Numbered from the stretch's first letter, positions 11,396-24,807 are shown. The stretch is 64,000 bases of DNA from Przewalskia tangutica (GCA_029844215.1 CM056734.1:12720501-12784500); one strand, 5' to 3'. Numbers and translations are program-made. The notes: generated by a model from the letters alone, not told the origin.

Positions 11396-11859
11396 TTTTA
11401 ATATCCCCCAAATCTTCATTTTATTTGCTTATACCCGGTCGCGCCCCCATCTTCTTCCTAAACCCTAGCGCGCGCCCATCCCATTTTTCTAGCCATCACA
11501 TCCCCTTCCCCCCATCTCGTCGCCGCATCTCCTACCACACCTCGTCGTCGCCTTACCCTTCCCCACTGCTCGTCGTCGAATCCACTTCGTCGAACTGCTC
11601 TTCCCTCTTCTCCAAGGTTAGATTATGTTTTACCGTCGTTTTATCTTCCCCTTTCATGTTTTACCGTTGTTTATTCAAGGTTAGATTATTGTATGTGTAT
11701 AGATATGCTCAGATTTTACCGTCGTTGCTTCGTCGAACTGCTCAAATTTTATTCATTGTTCTTCCCACATTTTGTTTATTTGTAAATTGTATTTCCAAAT
11801 TAAATTACAGAGAATGTATGGAAGACTTACGTTAGTCTCTTAAATATTACATTGAGGAA

Positions 11860-12570
11860 ATGGATTGTGGAACTAAGGAGTGGTGGATGGCTGGAAAATG
11901 GAGTGATGAATATGAACGAGGAGTAAACGAGTATATTAAAAAGGCTTTTGCTACAAAGTTTCAAGGAAACCAAATTTGTTGTCCATATGATAGTTGTCAC
12001 TATCGTTATTGGCAGCATGAGAATGTTGTGAGAGATCACCTAATATGTAATGATTTTGTGCCAAGAACAGATAAGCTATCTGAATTATGGATCGAAATTG
12101 AAAGAGAAAGAACTAATCTGGATCATGATGAAAAATCAAATATGAATGATTGCAATGATTACATAGCAGGGTTGTTGAATGATGCTCGTGATATTTTTAG
12201 AGAGGGGTCGAATGACGACGCAAAAAAGTTTTTCAAATTAGTTGAAGAAGGTCAGGAGGAACTATATCCTGAATGCAAGAAACATTCAAAGCTTTCCTTT
12301 ATGATTTGACTATTTATTTTGAAGTGTGATCACAGGCTTACCAATGTTGCATTTGCTGATATATTAGAGCTTGTAAGGGAGGTGTTACCCGATAAAAAAT
12401 TGCCTAAGTCTTTTAATGAAGCGAAGAGTGTTTTAAAAGTACTAGGGTTGGATTATACTAAGATAGATGCATGTCCCAATGATTGCATGTTGTATTGGGA
12501 AGAACATGCAAATGCTACAAGTTTTCATGTTTGTGAACGTCAAGATGGAAGTCGAATGATACATAGATGA
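11860..12570 (+). pseudogene. TNP2-like CACTA transposase fragment
   Basis: One frame runs from ATG 11860 to 12570 with a single internal stop (TGA, 12307-12309). The N-terminal ~70 residues match the transposase-associated zinc-binding domain (ICCPYDSC...YRYW...HLICNDF). After the stop the frame continues as KCDHR...FADILELVREVLP...DACPNDCMLYWEE, the start of the TNP2 transposase domain. The catalytic core is missing because the frame ends at 12570. The stop is compatible with one CGA-to-TGA change (inference). Confidence 0.8.
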
Positions 12571-13500
12571 CACACAACATGAAGGTAATCTTCTCTCGTC
12601 GCATCTATTTAAATAGAAGAGATGGTTAGAAATTGTTAATTCAAAATTTGACATAATTTAGAGATGAGTTGATGTTAATTAGTGCTTACTCTTTCAACTA
12701 AACTATGGCTATCAATAGGTAATGATATGTTTCAATAGGTTGTACTTACTATTTGATAGTTGTTTATGTCCAGTTCTATGCACCTATAAGTCATATAGTT
12801 TAATCAATACTTATTGTTTATATTACAGGTTGTAGCTCGGCCACAAACTATGGAGGATTTTGTAAAAAAATAATTCAAAATAGAAGCATCATCAAGTTGA
12901 AAAGAAGCAACAATCTTTTGACCATCCTAATTCTGATATAGAGCATCGTAGTCTTGTACTGCAAAAGCAACAGAAAAAATGTCATTTTATTCTCCAGGTT
13001 CTATGTCAGCATATCTTGAATTGCGGAAAAAACAATTATAAAACAATGAAATGGTTGCAATAAGGAATGAGATTATGAGTCATACTAATGCATCACCAGA
13101 AAGACATGATACTGAAAGAGATGATAATGATGATGTCCAACTAAATGATAATGTCAATGATGCGGGACATGACCATGCAGATTGTGATTTGAAATTAGCG
13201 GCTGAAGACGAAAATGAAGGTACACATTAGTATTTATTAATCATTTAGCTTATTAGCATACTAAATTAATACATGAATTAACACTTGAATCTAAAATAGC
13301 TGCCAAAAAGAAGAAGCATCGAGGGCCAACGTAAACCAAAGAAATTAAAGCATAGGATGGGAAATTTCTGAAATTAAAGCTCTTTTCACACAAAAAAAAA
13401 GATGGAAAAGATAGTTTACCCCAACGTAAACCAAAGAAAAAGTAAATATTAAAAAAAATGGCAAACATGCCGTTCATGATGTTCTTGCAAAATGTGTGTT

Positions 13501-13917
13501 TAGTAAGAAGTTTTATTAAATTCAGTTAATTTTTTTTTGAAAACTACATCAATTTCTCTTTAGAATATTAGCTACAAATCTATAATTATTGTACTATATT
13601 TTAAAAAATAATATGTATAATTGGATACCTAATAGATTAAAATCTGGTAATTCTTATATAGAAATTTTAAAAAAGAAATGGGTTGTAGAAAATACAAGAT
13701 CACAATGTTTTGTAGAAAATGAAACAGAGTAGGCTTGTTTGATGTGTAAGTTGTATTAGTTGTTGCTTTTGTGAAGCTCTCTGAATTACGCAAGGTAGGA
13801 AGTATGGTTTCTTTTGTATAACAAGAAACAACAAAAGGTGACATGTGAACAAGTAACAGGGAAACAAGCAACCTACCTACTAACTCTAACTTCAACCCAT
13901 AAGCAAGAATTGACTCT
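13501..13917. other. Spacer between CACTA remnant and channel pseudogene
   Basis: AT-rich, no gene seen. It may include the old 3' untranslated region of the minus-strand channel gene that ends at 13918. Confidence 0.4.
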
Positions 13918-16203
13918 TCAGTGACTAGGATCATCAGAAAAATCAGGCTCGTCAGGCTTAAAAAGTTTAGGCATACGTAAGCTGGATTCACCAGGATCGA
14001 CCCAAGATGCCAATATTGTAGCTCCAAGATGCTGAATACTGCTTTCTGTTGCATGATCTGGAGCATTACCACCAGCTTGTGGACGTTCGTGACCATAATC
14101 ATCATCTTGGTCCATATGGCAATTCCTCCGATAGTTTTTCCTCATATGGCGTCTCCATGCACCTTGTATGTAACAAACTCCCCATGTCCTCCATTGGTGT
14201 GAGTAGAACCGGAATGCATGTTGTAGTTTCTTATTATGGAGGCGTCTGAACTGGTTTGCAACAAACTTGAGCTTTTCAGCTCTAAGTGCAAATGCTTCAA
14301 CTTCTGTAAGGCATTTCACTGTTCGAGTTGAAGTTAGAAGATTAAGATTTGGATTAGGCACTAAGGCCCATGTTAGCAATTCTTCACCGCAAAAATCACC
14401 AGGATTTAATGTAATGGAGTTGAAGAACCCTGACCTTCCTCCATTAGTTGTTGAACTCTCAAGTTGACCTCTAATTATGAAAAGCATCTCATTTACTGGA
14501 TCTCCTTCCCGAACAATATATGTGTCTTTCGTGTTCAATGATGAAACAAGACATTCACACAAGAAAAGTACCTGTAACATCCAGCGAGCATGATGTTACT
14601 AAATAGAAGAACCATATGGAATGTTTAAAGTTCAAAACAGATGGTTGATACAACCGAAATCAGTAGAAAAGATTATCTCTATGCCTTTCACAAAAGTAGA
14701 CTCTTGAAACAAGCTATGTAGATTTTGTTAACAATGTGCTACTCTATTGCTTGGTGCGAAAATGGGTGCAATGAAGGGAGAAAAGTTGCATATCCATAAA
14801 CGGCTTTGTACAGCAATTGTCAACTCATGTTTAACAAGAGACCTGCCTCAAAAATAGAACCTCTCTACAGAAAGTTAAACTACAATATACCTTATCAAAA
14901 AAAAGAACTACTCCTATAGCTCCTTAAGAAACTGCACGGCTCCGAATGTGATTGCAATGTGTTGCCTTTTGATAAAGTACAATACAAAAATGAGACAAAA
15001 ACTTACACGACAAACAAGTGCCAGGCACAGGTGCCTCTGAATCTGGCGCCTTAGATCCAAGGGTAAGGAACGCAAAACTTCTTCCTCCTCTACACCTCTT
15101 GTAGCTAACCATTTATACTGAACAAATCGACGAACACGATCCTGCAGATCTTCAGGCAGCTGACGGTGCCTCATCCACTCATCAGTGTCCCTCCGTTTAA
15201 CTCTCCATTGTTCAAGTCTTGCTGTCATGGATTGTAGATAGATCTTCACAAAAGACAATAGTAGGAGCAGTGTCACTTACAAATTCAACAAAATATTCAT
15301 TTCCACTGAAATAGTACCCCCCCCCCCCCCCTCCTCCTTCCAAACCCCCAAAAGAGTGAAAAAGACCTTTCTACATAACCTCGATCCTTATTTGATGAAT
15401 AAGTACACAAGTCACTAGCAATGAATTGTTAAAATCAGTAGCTATCGCAGTTGCAACCTCAACTTAAATAAGTAATTACTGTATTAATCATCGACAAGAA
15501 AACTTCAACTTTGTTACGTAGTCTCAAAAGATAATAAAGAACAATGTGTATTTACACTATGTAATTGCCTACCATTTCAGTACCCTGCCACCTAGTATTT
15601 CAAAAAGAAACTATTATTTGAGATAGTATACCCCTTTCTACCACATGGTCCATGAAAAACAAGAGTTGAGAGGGAGCATCAAAAGGGAAAAATAAGGGCA
15701 GATCTCAAACCAAAAAGTAGTCTCTTTGAGATATTAGGGGATTAGGATAACTCGAGCTTTTCAGTTGTTTCAGGGCTTATCTATCAAAATTTTAGGCTTC
15801 TTATGTGATGTAAGATCTCTTAGTCAGACATCTCCCTGTCCTTATCAAGTATATTGCAAAGAGTCTTTTACTAAATCTATATTGCTTCAAGGGTGGATGC
15901 ATTTATTAATATTTCTAGAAAGAAACTAACATTGTCTATTTGTCCAACTCCCAGGTTTTCCTGCTAATATACAGTAGCTTAAATGTAAGTTCAACAACAT
16001 ACATCAGAGGTTAAAGCAACAGTAGTAGAAGAATAAGAGGAGAAGTAAATAAGAAAGCACATCGGCATTTAGTCTTTCACATGAGAAATTACCTGCATGT
16101 TCCTATCAGCAGTGCAAAGAAGACCAAACCCAGAAGACAAATAAGACTGGAAAGGAGTGTCTCGACAATGTTCGTGCTTGTTTCGATACTTTGTGCATAT
16201 GAA
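13918..16203 (-). pseudogene. Cyclic nucleotide-gated ion channel, three 3' exons only (truncated)
   Basis: Plant CNGCs are plasma-membrane Ca2+/cation channels with six transmembrane segments, a C-terminal cyclic-nucleotide-binding domain and an IQ calmodulin site. Exon a (16203-16093) encodes the end of the last membrane helix (LGLVFFALLIG) but loses frame just before the conserved Asn-Met-Gln, apparently by one base. Exon b (15243-15007, 79 codons) is intact C-linker with VKRRDTDEWMRHRQLP. Exon c (14571-13918, 217 residues plus stop) has the binding domain (YIVREGDPVNEMLF, GDFCGEELLTWAL), the IQ-like WGVCYIQGAWRRH and a tail ending DEPDFSDDPSH. About 11 residues usual between the C-linker and the binding domain are missing. 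GT-AG sites remain, but upstream exons are absent. The tail suggests group III (CNGC14/15/17); this is tentative. Confidence 0.8.
15317..15331. repeat. Poly-C tract
   Basis: Fifteen consecutive C bases in the intron upstream of exon b of the channel pseudogene; length-unstable and error-prone in sequencing. Confidence 0.9.
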
Positions 16204-17265
16204 CTGCAAATGAAGAGATTGAAGGATCCATTAAGCATAAATCTCAATGAAATGCGGAAAAAAATACTTCTATAATAAATATCTTGCTCTTGTCACCAAT
16301 ATCTTTTAAGGATGAAAGGAAGGACGGCGAGTTTCCAACCTTGCCACTACCTAATTAGCCCCCGACTTGCCGTTTAAGCTAAACTAGTAGGTCATGGACT
16401 TTTCTCCATATTTTCCTTCAAAAATGCTCCATAAGTCATATTACCAAAGAAATTTAAAGAAAAAGATGTTACCAAAGAAAATTATCTTTAGTGTTACAAT
16501 GACATCAACCTCTCTTTTATTCATTCTCAAAACAGTTAGTGCAATGCACCCACTAAATTAGTGTTACAATGACATCAACCTCTCTTTTATTAGAGTATCT
16601 TCGCTTGCAGCCTGGTTGTTACTGTGTATTAGTATATAAGTTTTTGTTATCCATTGGTAGGGTCTGCCTTACACTTGGACCAAAATCTTTCAACTACTAT
16701 CAAAAATTCAAAATGAGCAAGAATCTGCGATTATTATAAGCCTACTTGCCTTTGAAGTTTCATGTTGATGATTGGTTTTTTAAGTACTTCACTCATGGTT
16801 AATATTATGCACCCGCAAGTTGGTAGTATGTGATGCTTAGGTGGCCGGTGCCATCTTTTGGCAACTAAATCTCATTTGCAAGTTGATAAAGTGAGAAAAG
16901 ATTGATATCTTTGCCAGTCGGTTGGAATTTGACATCACTTTATACTTGGGTGCATGTCCATTTCACATTTCTCTGCATGGTTTGGTTTTCTGTCTTTGCT
17001 AAGGATGAAAAGCCATCTTAGAAAATCATCTTTATGGTTTAAAGCAGGCCCTTCTGTTGTTCGATCTTATCCGTTTGTCATCTGAAGCTTAAGCATTTGG
17101 TCGGGAATCTATCGAGTTTTTTTTTTGTACATTTTTCTAGTATGAGCGATGGCACCTTCTTCTTTTGATATTACATTCTAAAAGGTTATCAAAATCCAGT
17201 GAGGAGGTCCACAAAAAATAAAAGATGAGCAAGAATATAGGTCCCTTCAGTTAGAGAAAGATAGG
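16204..17265. other. Region where upstream channel exons would be expected; none seen
   Basis: No membrane-segment exon of the channel gene was found in any minus-strand frame. A 34-bp direct repeat containing GTGTTACAATGACATCAACC occurs at ~16488-16521 and ~16558-16591, 70 bp apart. The rest is unremarkable. Confidence 0.5.
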
Positions 17266-17412
17266 GGTGTGCATTATTTGGATTAAACCGAATAACCAAA
17301 TCGAATTTTAGTTTGAATTGGTTTTTTCTGGGTTTTTATTTGGTTTCAGATTGGATTTTTTTTTTAATATTTGATTTGGTTTCAGATTTAGAAAAATAAA
17401 AATCGAAAAATC

Positions 17413-17447
<35 letters not shown>

Positions 17448-17675
17448 AATATGATTTATTCTGAATCTTTAGGTTATTGACATCTATTAATATATTTTTA
17501 AATATTGTATTCTTAAAATTTTACTCTATGATTTATATTAAAAAATATATCTAAGAGATCTGACATGATTACTTCTCATTCTCTGTAATATTTGTTGTTT
17601 TTCGCCATTTTAGTTATGTTAATTATCTTATATGACGTGATTGAATAACCAAACCGAAAAGAGAAAAATTGAACC

Positions 17676-18603
17676 TGAAAGGGATTGTCGAACTTAAACT
17701 ATGGAATAAATAATTTCAAAGAAAGCACAATGTAAACTTAAAGACAGTAAGGAATGTTCCCAAAAATGTTCTCGTGATACGAATCGAACATTAACAAAAA
17801 CGCAGAACTAAAAAACGAGTTAAGATGCAGCGGAAATAAATCAAGGACACCCAAGATTGTTTTTCATAAGTTATATAATTGTATATAACTTATAGTGGTC
17901 TCATGACCAAAAATTTATTGTATAAAAATTATACAATCTTACAAATCCTCGAGAATGAACGAATCCGTAAAACAAGAAAGTGGATTAAAAAGAAGTTAAA
18001 TCCTAACTTCTAAGCCCTAAAAATCTATCTAAAATAGAAGTGAAAAACACCCTATTACAATTGCTTGAATTGAAAGAACAAGTATAGATCTAAGAAAGCA
18101 ATTCGCAATTTTGAACAAGTGTAATCACAAAACCAGCCGCTCGATCCAAATGTGTTTGAGGCAATATTCGAGACGCCTCGGATCCGAATTTTCTTCGCAA
18201 AAACCGGATCTCAAAGCCTTGGAGTGAACCTCTATTTATAGTGGAGAGTTCACCCGAGGCTCCTTGATTCTCGGTGGAGGTTGAGCAATAGGGTTACCGG
18301 AGCCGTTTCTTCACCTTTAAAATTCTCAACAGATTTGACTTTGTCTTCCCGAGAATGCTCCTTCCGCATGCACTCTCCTCGACTTGGTCTTGTTAAGTAT
18401 TATCGTGTTTTCCTTAGCTCCTAACCAAGCCAAACATTCACGTGATAAAATCTTCTCACCGTAAATCGCGTGAAGATAGGCAAAACTTGCCGAAATGTCC
18501 TCCCAGATGTCACGACATTTGGGATGACATTTTCCTGTTTTTACTTAACACCAAAAAGAGACATGTTACGGAAAATATTAGGACACAGAACTTAACACTA
18601 ACA
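17676..18603 (-). repeat. 3' LTR of the Sirevirus-like Copia element
   Basis: Matches 26372-27290 throughout. On the minus strand it begins TGTTAGTGTTAAG and ends GACAATCCCTTTCA. It contains the palindrome ATGTCACGACAT (18507-18518) and a minus-strand TATA-like CTATAAATAGAGG near 18230-18242. Confidence 0.93.
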
Positions 18604-18620
18604 ATCTCCCCCTTTTTGCC
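18604..18620 (-). promoter_or_regulatory. Polypurine tract of the Copia element
   Basis: The minus-strand reading GGCAAAAAGGGGGAGATT abuts the 3' LTR start (TGTTAG...), the expected primer for plus-strand DNA synthesis in reverse transcription. Confidence 0.85.
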
Positions 18621-18899
18621 TTTCTTCACAAAACTAAATAGTTTAATGATTTTATCACGTGCAAATATCTCAACCTTCAACTCAAAAAGCTTATAAAGCA
18701 CGATATATACACTATGTGCGAGAAGTTACTCAATCGAGTATGATGCAAATGCGAGTATACATCTAAAAGATTAATGCATCAAACCATCAATATACACATA
18801 AACAATATAGAATAAATAGCAATATATAAACAGTAATTAAAATGTCTCAAATCAAGCCAAATAACTACAATCACAACTAATAAGCGTTCAACAATCGCT

Positions 18900-20600
18900 A
18901 CTTAGCATTTAAACACAAGAACCTCAGAGTCGTTTCCTACCACCGCCACCTCCAGATTGTCCTCCGTTTCATCTCCTCAGACAAGATCCTCTGCCTTTGA
19001 GCATTCACCGCTGCTCCCGACTGCACTCCATCTCCCTTTGGGAAGAAAGCAAAAATAGTAACGCTCTAGCTTCCACCGTGGCTTCCCGCACCGGTCCACT
19101 CGCGATCCGGGCATTGAGTTTTGCAATCTCGCACCAGCAAGCATTGTCAAGACGATCGTGAGATGTTACCGAGATGTCCGGGACATTTCGCAACACTAGC
19201 AATTCCAGATTGTATTCGTCCATGGAAGATCAATGACTCGCTTCGCTCTTCAGATCGCCCGATTAACGACGATACTTCGTGTTCTTTCCAGAGCAGATCC
19301 TCGCTAGGGCTTGGAATCCCCGCAGGTTAGTACCTTAAAGATCAATGAGGAAAGGAAGGATGATACCGTGTCCTTTTCTCGCCATATTTACAACTGTTGA
19401 AAGATTGTTTTTCCTATATCAACACTAAAACCTTTTCCTATTTTGTATAGGAACAATGCTTGTTCAATTGTTACAATTGATTTGTTCAAAGAACACAACC
19501 AATTGTGTATCATTAACTTGTGCAAAACAAAGAAATAAGGCAATGAGTTTGGAGGTTGGACACCTTGAAACCCATTTCTTCACAACTCCACCATGAGGTA
19601 TGAAATCACCTCATCCCTGTCATTTATCACTTCCCATTCTGCCCTCTCATCATCATTCACTCTATTCAAACATTGGTTAATTGTAGTCGGTGTGAAGTCA
19701 TAAAATTTGTTATAGAGAAACACTTTCCCAAAGTGTTTCGACTTGGGTTTCTATTTTACTTGTTAGATTTGCATAAAATAACTTCACTACCTTGTCTACA
19801 TAAGGACATTTGTTATTTACCGAGTCTAGTAGATTTCTTGAAGTGAAGAAATCCACCAGACCGTGGCTACTACAAGACGCAATGTCCAACACCTTCTCGG
19901 TTCGAATGGCTCGACCGTTGAACCAAGACCAATGTTTTGAGTGATTGCATTAAAAACTTGGAAGAGAAAGGGGTTACCTCGCACGCAGATTCGTAGCTAC
20001 CGCATGAGACCTCGGACACCGGAATCAAGTTTTGTGGATAGATGATCCAGAAGATGTCATAACATTTTATGTGACATCTTGAGGGGTTGATGATGATTTT
20101 GTTTCCCCTGAAGCATGACCAGAATTCTTGAGATAAAACTTCTTCAGCGGGGTGTCGTCTGGAATTTCATCTTCCTCACCGATTCTCGCAGATTTGTGAA
20201 GGAAGGTGAAGCAGAGATTCGTGTTGGGACTCAACCGAAAGAGTCTTCTCTGAATCGTGAATCGAGCTTGAAGAGGAGAGTCGCCGACTTCTTCCTTTCG
20301 TGGAGGATTCACCATCGCCAAAGGCCTTCTCAAAGTTTCTGACCGATCTGCGAGTGGGAAAAGTCGCTTGATTTGTCCTCTTTGGGAGGACGGAAACATC
20401 CGGGGTTTCTCTAAGTTGATAGGATTATTTGTCTCCCCGGATAGGCGATTTCCAGAGGTTCTTGGAAGTCACTTATCACAAATCTGCACAATGGTGGACT
20501 TGTGCTCATCGGGAGTGTTCGGGACCGTGGTGACATTTTCGGTGACATGGGTGAGACATCCATTGGAGAGAAAGGGAAGAAGAGAAGGAGAAGTTAGAGT
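18900..20600 (-). pseudogene. Extra ORF region between RT and 3' LTR (Sirevirus-type third ORF), broken
   Basis: Minus-strand frames begin near 20560 with MDVSPMSPKMSPRSR and continue, with frame changes, through an acidic/Lys-rich stretch (20067-20399), a patch reading CPYVDKVVKLFYANL (19710-19892) and a Cys/Arg-rich part (19005-19223). The FYANL phrase also occurs in the late ORF of the Athila-like element here (near 56515) and in plant transposon-protein domains. Function is unknown; I assign it by position between reverse transcriptase and the polypurine tract. Confidence 0.45.
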
Positions 20601-22269
20601 TTCTGAGGTTACGGGAATGGGAGAAGTTTGTGAGGAGATGTGTCAGCGAGGATTCATCGTGGGTAATGTGCGAAAATTTCGCTCCCACCTTTTTTTTTGT
20701 TGTTGTTTCTCGGAGGAAGTTTCTTTGGAAGTGAGAATTAGTATTTAGTGAATGGGTATTTATACACTTGGCAAAAACTATCTACATAAGTGTTTAAATT
20801 CTATACAAAGACTAGTTCCTAAGGTTTAGAGGTTGTTTCAAAATAGACATCAAAACCAAGAGAAATTTTTCAACAAAAACCAACTCAACATTAATCGACA
20901 CACGTCTTTTGAAAAATCTGAAACTGAGTGTTATCGAAATGTTAGCACATTTTGTGTAACACGAGTCATTTTCTCATAGAATGCAGCTTTAGAACTAAAC
21001 AAGACACTTTATAGAGTTTTGTCTCTAAATTAATGGAACACTGTATATTGAGTCCAAATAGATAAGATCTTGTGTCTATCATGATATAAATTATAAGTAT
21101 GTTGATACTCCTATAGAATAGGAACGGTATCAATTTTGTGGGTTTTGCCCAACATTTTACAATTGCCGAGGAATTTAAGGCTTTGCCTTATTTTTTGATA
21201 CTCCCTTTTTATGATTTTTATATCATCGCAGAACGGTATCATTTTAAAAGGTGTTCCTTTGAGAAGTCATGACCGTTAGAAATACAAAACAACTTTAACA
21301 TTTACCGAAAAAGCGGTTCAGATTTTACATCGGATGAATGTTACCACAAATGTCGTGACATTTCTGATAACACACCCCAAAGCGTTGTTAATTTTTATAT
21401 TGAAGAGAGACCGTTAGAGTTTTTAAAGTTTGAAATCCTCTCATGATCTATTGGTTTTGTAAAAATATCAGATAGTTGATGAGAAGTGTCAACATAATCG
21501 ATTCTAACTATTGTTTTTCAACCAAGTCTCAAGAAAGTGATGTCTTATATCTATATGTTTTGTACGAAGTCTTAACCGGATTTTTAGATATATTGATGGC
21601 ACTCATATTATCACAAAGACAAAACTAAGATATTTTTGAAACACCATAATCGTCTAACATGTGTCTTAGCCATAATAATTGAGAGCAACAACTCCCCCGC
21701 TACATATTCAGATTCGAATTGAGAGTGAGACACAATTTTGTTTACGATCGCATCAGAAACTAAGTTATTGCCAAGGTAAAACATCCTCCACTAGTACTTT
21801 TTCTATCTTCCACATCCCCAAATTAATCCGAGTCACTATATCCTATTAGATTAGGATTAGTGTCTGGAATACCAAATTTCCAACTCACACGTATGCGTGA
21901 CATATCTTATGACACGTTTGACAAGATTTAAGTGGGAAATTTTAGGGCATGCTTGGAATCGTGCACACACAAACACTAAACATAAGATCCGGACGACTCG
22001 CGGTGAGATACAAAAGACTACCTATCATAGATCTGTATAAAGTCAATCAACATTCTCCCCAACATCATCTTTGGATATAGTCAGGTTGATCCCATCTGAG
22101 TCTTCATATGTTTGGCATTCTCCAATCCAAACTTTTTAACCAGGTTCTTGGCATATTTGCTTTGTGAAATGAAGATACCCTCCTCATTTTGTTTTATCTG
22201 CAAGCCTAAGAAAAAGGTTAGTTCCCCTATCATGCTCATTTCGAATGTTGAGGACATACCGACAAAGTC
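20601..22269. other. Decayed 3' part of Copia pol (RNase H region) and spacer
   Basis: Lies between the reverse transcriptase frame and the extra ORF. Scattered minus-strand RNase H-like phrases can be read around 21480-22200, but no continuous frame remains. Palindromes of the ATGT..ACAT type occur near 20934 and 21349. Confidence 0.5.
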
Positions 22270-22860
22270 TTAAGATGAGACATCAAGTCGAACCAAAACT
22301 ATGTCATCTACATAGATTTGAGCAATAACCATATCTGATCCATGGTGTTTTATAAATAAAGTACAATCAGCTACACCACGTTGGAAACCAAATTCAAGAA
22401 GGAATTGAGTTAAACGACCATACCATGCACGTGGAGCTTGTTTTAGTCCATACAAGGCCTTTTTTAACTTGTATACATGTTGTGGATGGTGAGGATCTTC
22501 AAATCCTTTGGGTTGTTCAACATATACCTCCTTATCAATATATCCGTTCAAAAAGGCACCTTTCACATCCATTTGGTGAAGAGTTATCTTTAAACAACAA
22601 GCTATGGCAAGTAATAATCTAATTGATTCAATTCTAGCTACTGGAGCAAAGGTTTCATCATAGTCGATACCTTTGACTTGAGAGTATCCTTGAGCCACTA
22701 GTCTAGCTTTATTTCTAATAACAGTTCCAGATTCGTCAGATTTATTCTTAAAGATCCATTTAGTTCCTATTACATTAGTCTCATCGTATGGCGGAACTAG
22801 ATCCCAAACCTCATTTCGGTGAACTGTTTCTAGTTCTTCTCGTACGGCTTGTATCCACCA
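22270..22860 (-). pseudogene. Copia reverse transcriptase fragment
   Basis: The continuous minus-strand frame 22698-22270 carries the Copia RT signatures DYDETFAPVARIESIR, HQMDVKGAFLNG, LKKALYGLKQAPRAWY and the catalytic YVDDIV. The frame upstream to ~22860 continues the RT N-terminus with interruptions. Missing downstream sequence and a terminal frame loss make it non-functional. Confidence 0.88.
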
Positions 22861-23200
22861 ACTGCCTTTTTTAGTGCTTCATTAATGTTTTTAGGTTCCA
22901 AAGTAGAAACATAGCAAGATTGACTTACCTTGTGATGTATGGTGGACATACACGCATACTTCACCATGTCTCGGTAATTTTTTGGCTCTTTTCTCCTTGT
23001 TTTTATTCCTTCATACTTCTCCTATTACATTCGCTTGGGATGGTTTCTTCGATTCGGATGAGGATCCTGCGCATCGAATCACGAAGTTCACTTGAATCCT
23101 CATCGTAACTGCAGGTGTTCTCATCTTCTACAGCGTCCTGCAGATGTTGTGACATTTGGTGTAACATCTGCATTTTCGTGATCCGCCTCTCCCAGTATTG

Positions 23201-23815
23201 TTACGACAAGATTCTATCGTGTATTTCCTGCATAATCTGCATTATCATCAAAAACAATGTTAACAGATTCTTGTACAGATTTGGTTCGAAGATTGTACAC
23301 TCTGAAGTACGACTATTTTGAGAATAGCCTATGAAAATTCCCTTATCACTCTTAGAGTCAAACTTTGCTCGATTATCTCTATCATTTAGAACATAGCATA
23401 CACACCCAAAAACATGAAAGTAACGTAGATTTGGTTTCTTTCCATTCAAGATCTCATAGGGTGTCATTTTTGTTCCTGGTCTAAGATAGACTCTATTAGA
23501 GATGTGACTTGCAGTGTTTAAGGCTTCTGCCCAAAACGTTTTTGACAGCTTTTTAGAACTTAGCATGACTCTAGCCATTTCTTGTAGGGTTCTATTCTTC
23601 CTCTCTACACCATTTTGTTGGGGGGTTTTGGGAGCAGAAAATTCATGGAAAATACCTTTTTTCTCACAAAATGTAGAAAATTGATTATTTTCAAACTCCT
23701 TTCCATGATCAGATCTTATCCGAAAAATAGAGGAATGATATAGATTTCTAATTCTAGAGTACAATATTCTAAACATGTCAAACGTTTGAGACTTTTCTTT
23801 CAAAAGAATATCCAA
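23201..23815 (-). pseudogene. Copia integrase fragment
   Basis: Minus-strand frame with the integrase core: second Asp in RSDHGKEFENNQF, catalytic Glu in QQNGVERKNRTLQEMARVML, then FWAEALNTASHISNRV and the GKKPNLRYFHVFGC and GIFIGYS motifs that end Copia integrases. The first Asp and HHCC zinc region lie in broken sequence at ~23816-24250. Confidence 0.88.
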
Positions 23816-24807
23816 GAGTATCTTGAAAAGTCATCTACAATCACAGCGAGTACCTCATGTCTCCTAGGCTATCTACCTCGATTGGACCCATAAGATCCAT
23901 ATGTAAAAGTTGAAAGCAATGAGACGTGCACTGAGAAATGTCCATCACTCAACAACTTTGGCAGGACACGTTTGCTTACCTTTGAGACAATCTTCACACA
24001 CCACGGTTTCACTCATAGGACTTAGTTTAGGAACGCCTTTACCGCCTCATAAGATATCAATTTTCTAAGGTCATGTAATTGACATGTCCTAGTTTTTGAT
24101 GCCACAATGTTGTGTCATCACCCCAACACTATTACATACCTTATGTTCTCCGACAAGATAACAATTATCACTTGTTCTCAGACTGTCATTATGCATTTGT
24201 TAGTTTCATCACCACCGCATACGACGTTTATCAATCTTACCTCTAAGTTGTCATCACACAAATTTGGCTTATACTAATTAGGTTAGCCATCGCACCATCA
24301 ACGCAAGACATTATTCATCTTTGGAATTCCGGGACATTAATGATTCCTCTTCCTATTATCTTACTCTTTCCACCTCCTCCATATGTAACATTTCCTCCAT
24401 TTAGAGCTTGTAGTTCTTTGACGATCTTTTGTTCTGTCATATGGCGGGAACATCCATCACAAAGTACCACGATCCGAGATATTGGTCCTTAGTGCGGTTA
24501 TGGCTACATTACAACATGTTATCTTGATGGGAACCCAAACCTTTTTGTTACCTTACGATTTTTGTAGATAGAGAGTCTCTTGAGTCTTATGCGAAGTTCT
24601 TGTGACGGCTGGAAGACCTTTTCTTTCTGAGTTTTAGTAACTTAAAGCAAAAAGGTTTTAAATGTCCAGATTTATTACAATAATTTCACACATAGTTGCT
24701 ACCCTTACTTCGGTTCATTTCCCATTTTTAACAAACAAGTTGGGCATAATGTATTGATAGGATTCTTGTAGCCCAAACCAAGATGAGGTTGACTAACACT
24801 AAGGATT

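Larger units (their letters stand above)
11131..13500 (+). mobile_element. Degenerate CACTA (En/Spm-type) DNA transposon, right end not found
   Basis: It begins CACTACTACATTTTT, a CACTA terminus, immediately followed by a subterminal array of short direct and inverted repeats (11150-11395), then a pyrimidine-rich leader and TNP2-like transposase coding sequence (11860-12570). The part after ~12600 is decayed; a KKKHRGPT-like patch near 13300 resembles the second CACTA protein but is weak. No reverse-complement terminus (TAGTAGTG) was seen before the channel pseudogene, so the right boundary is approximate. Confidence 0.72.

Noticed and set aside
14049..14467. Plus-strand open frames over the channel exon
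   Set aside because: Antisense of the cyclic-nucleotide-binding exon, whose minus-strand frame has clear family motifs.
17416..17443. (TA)n run as a regulatory element
   Set aside because: Ordinary microsatellite within a MITE; no supporting context.
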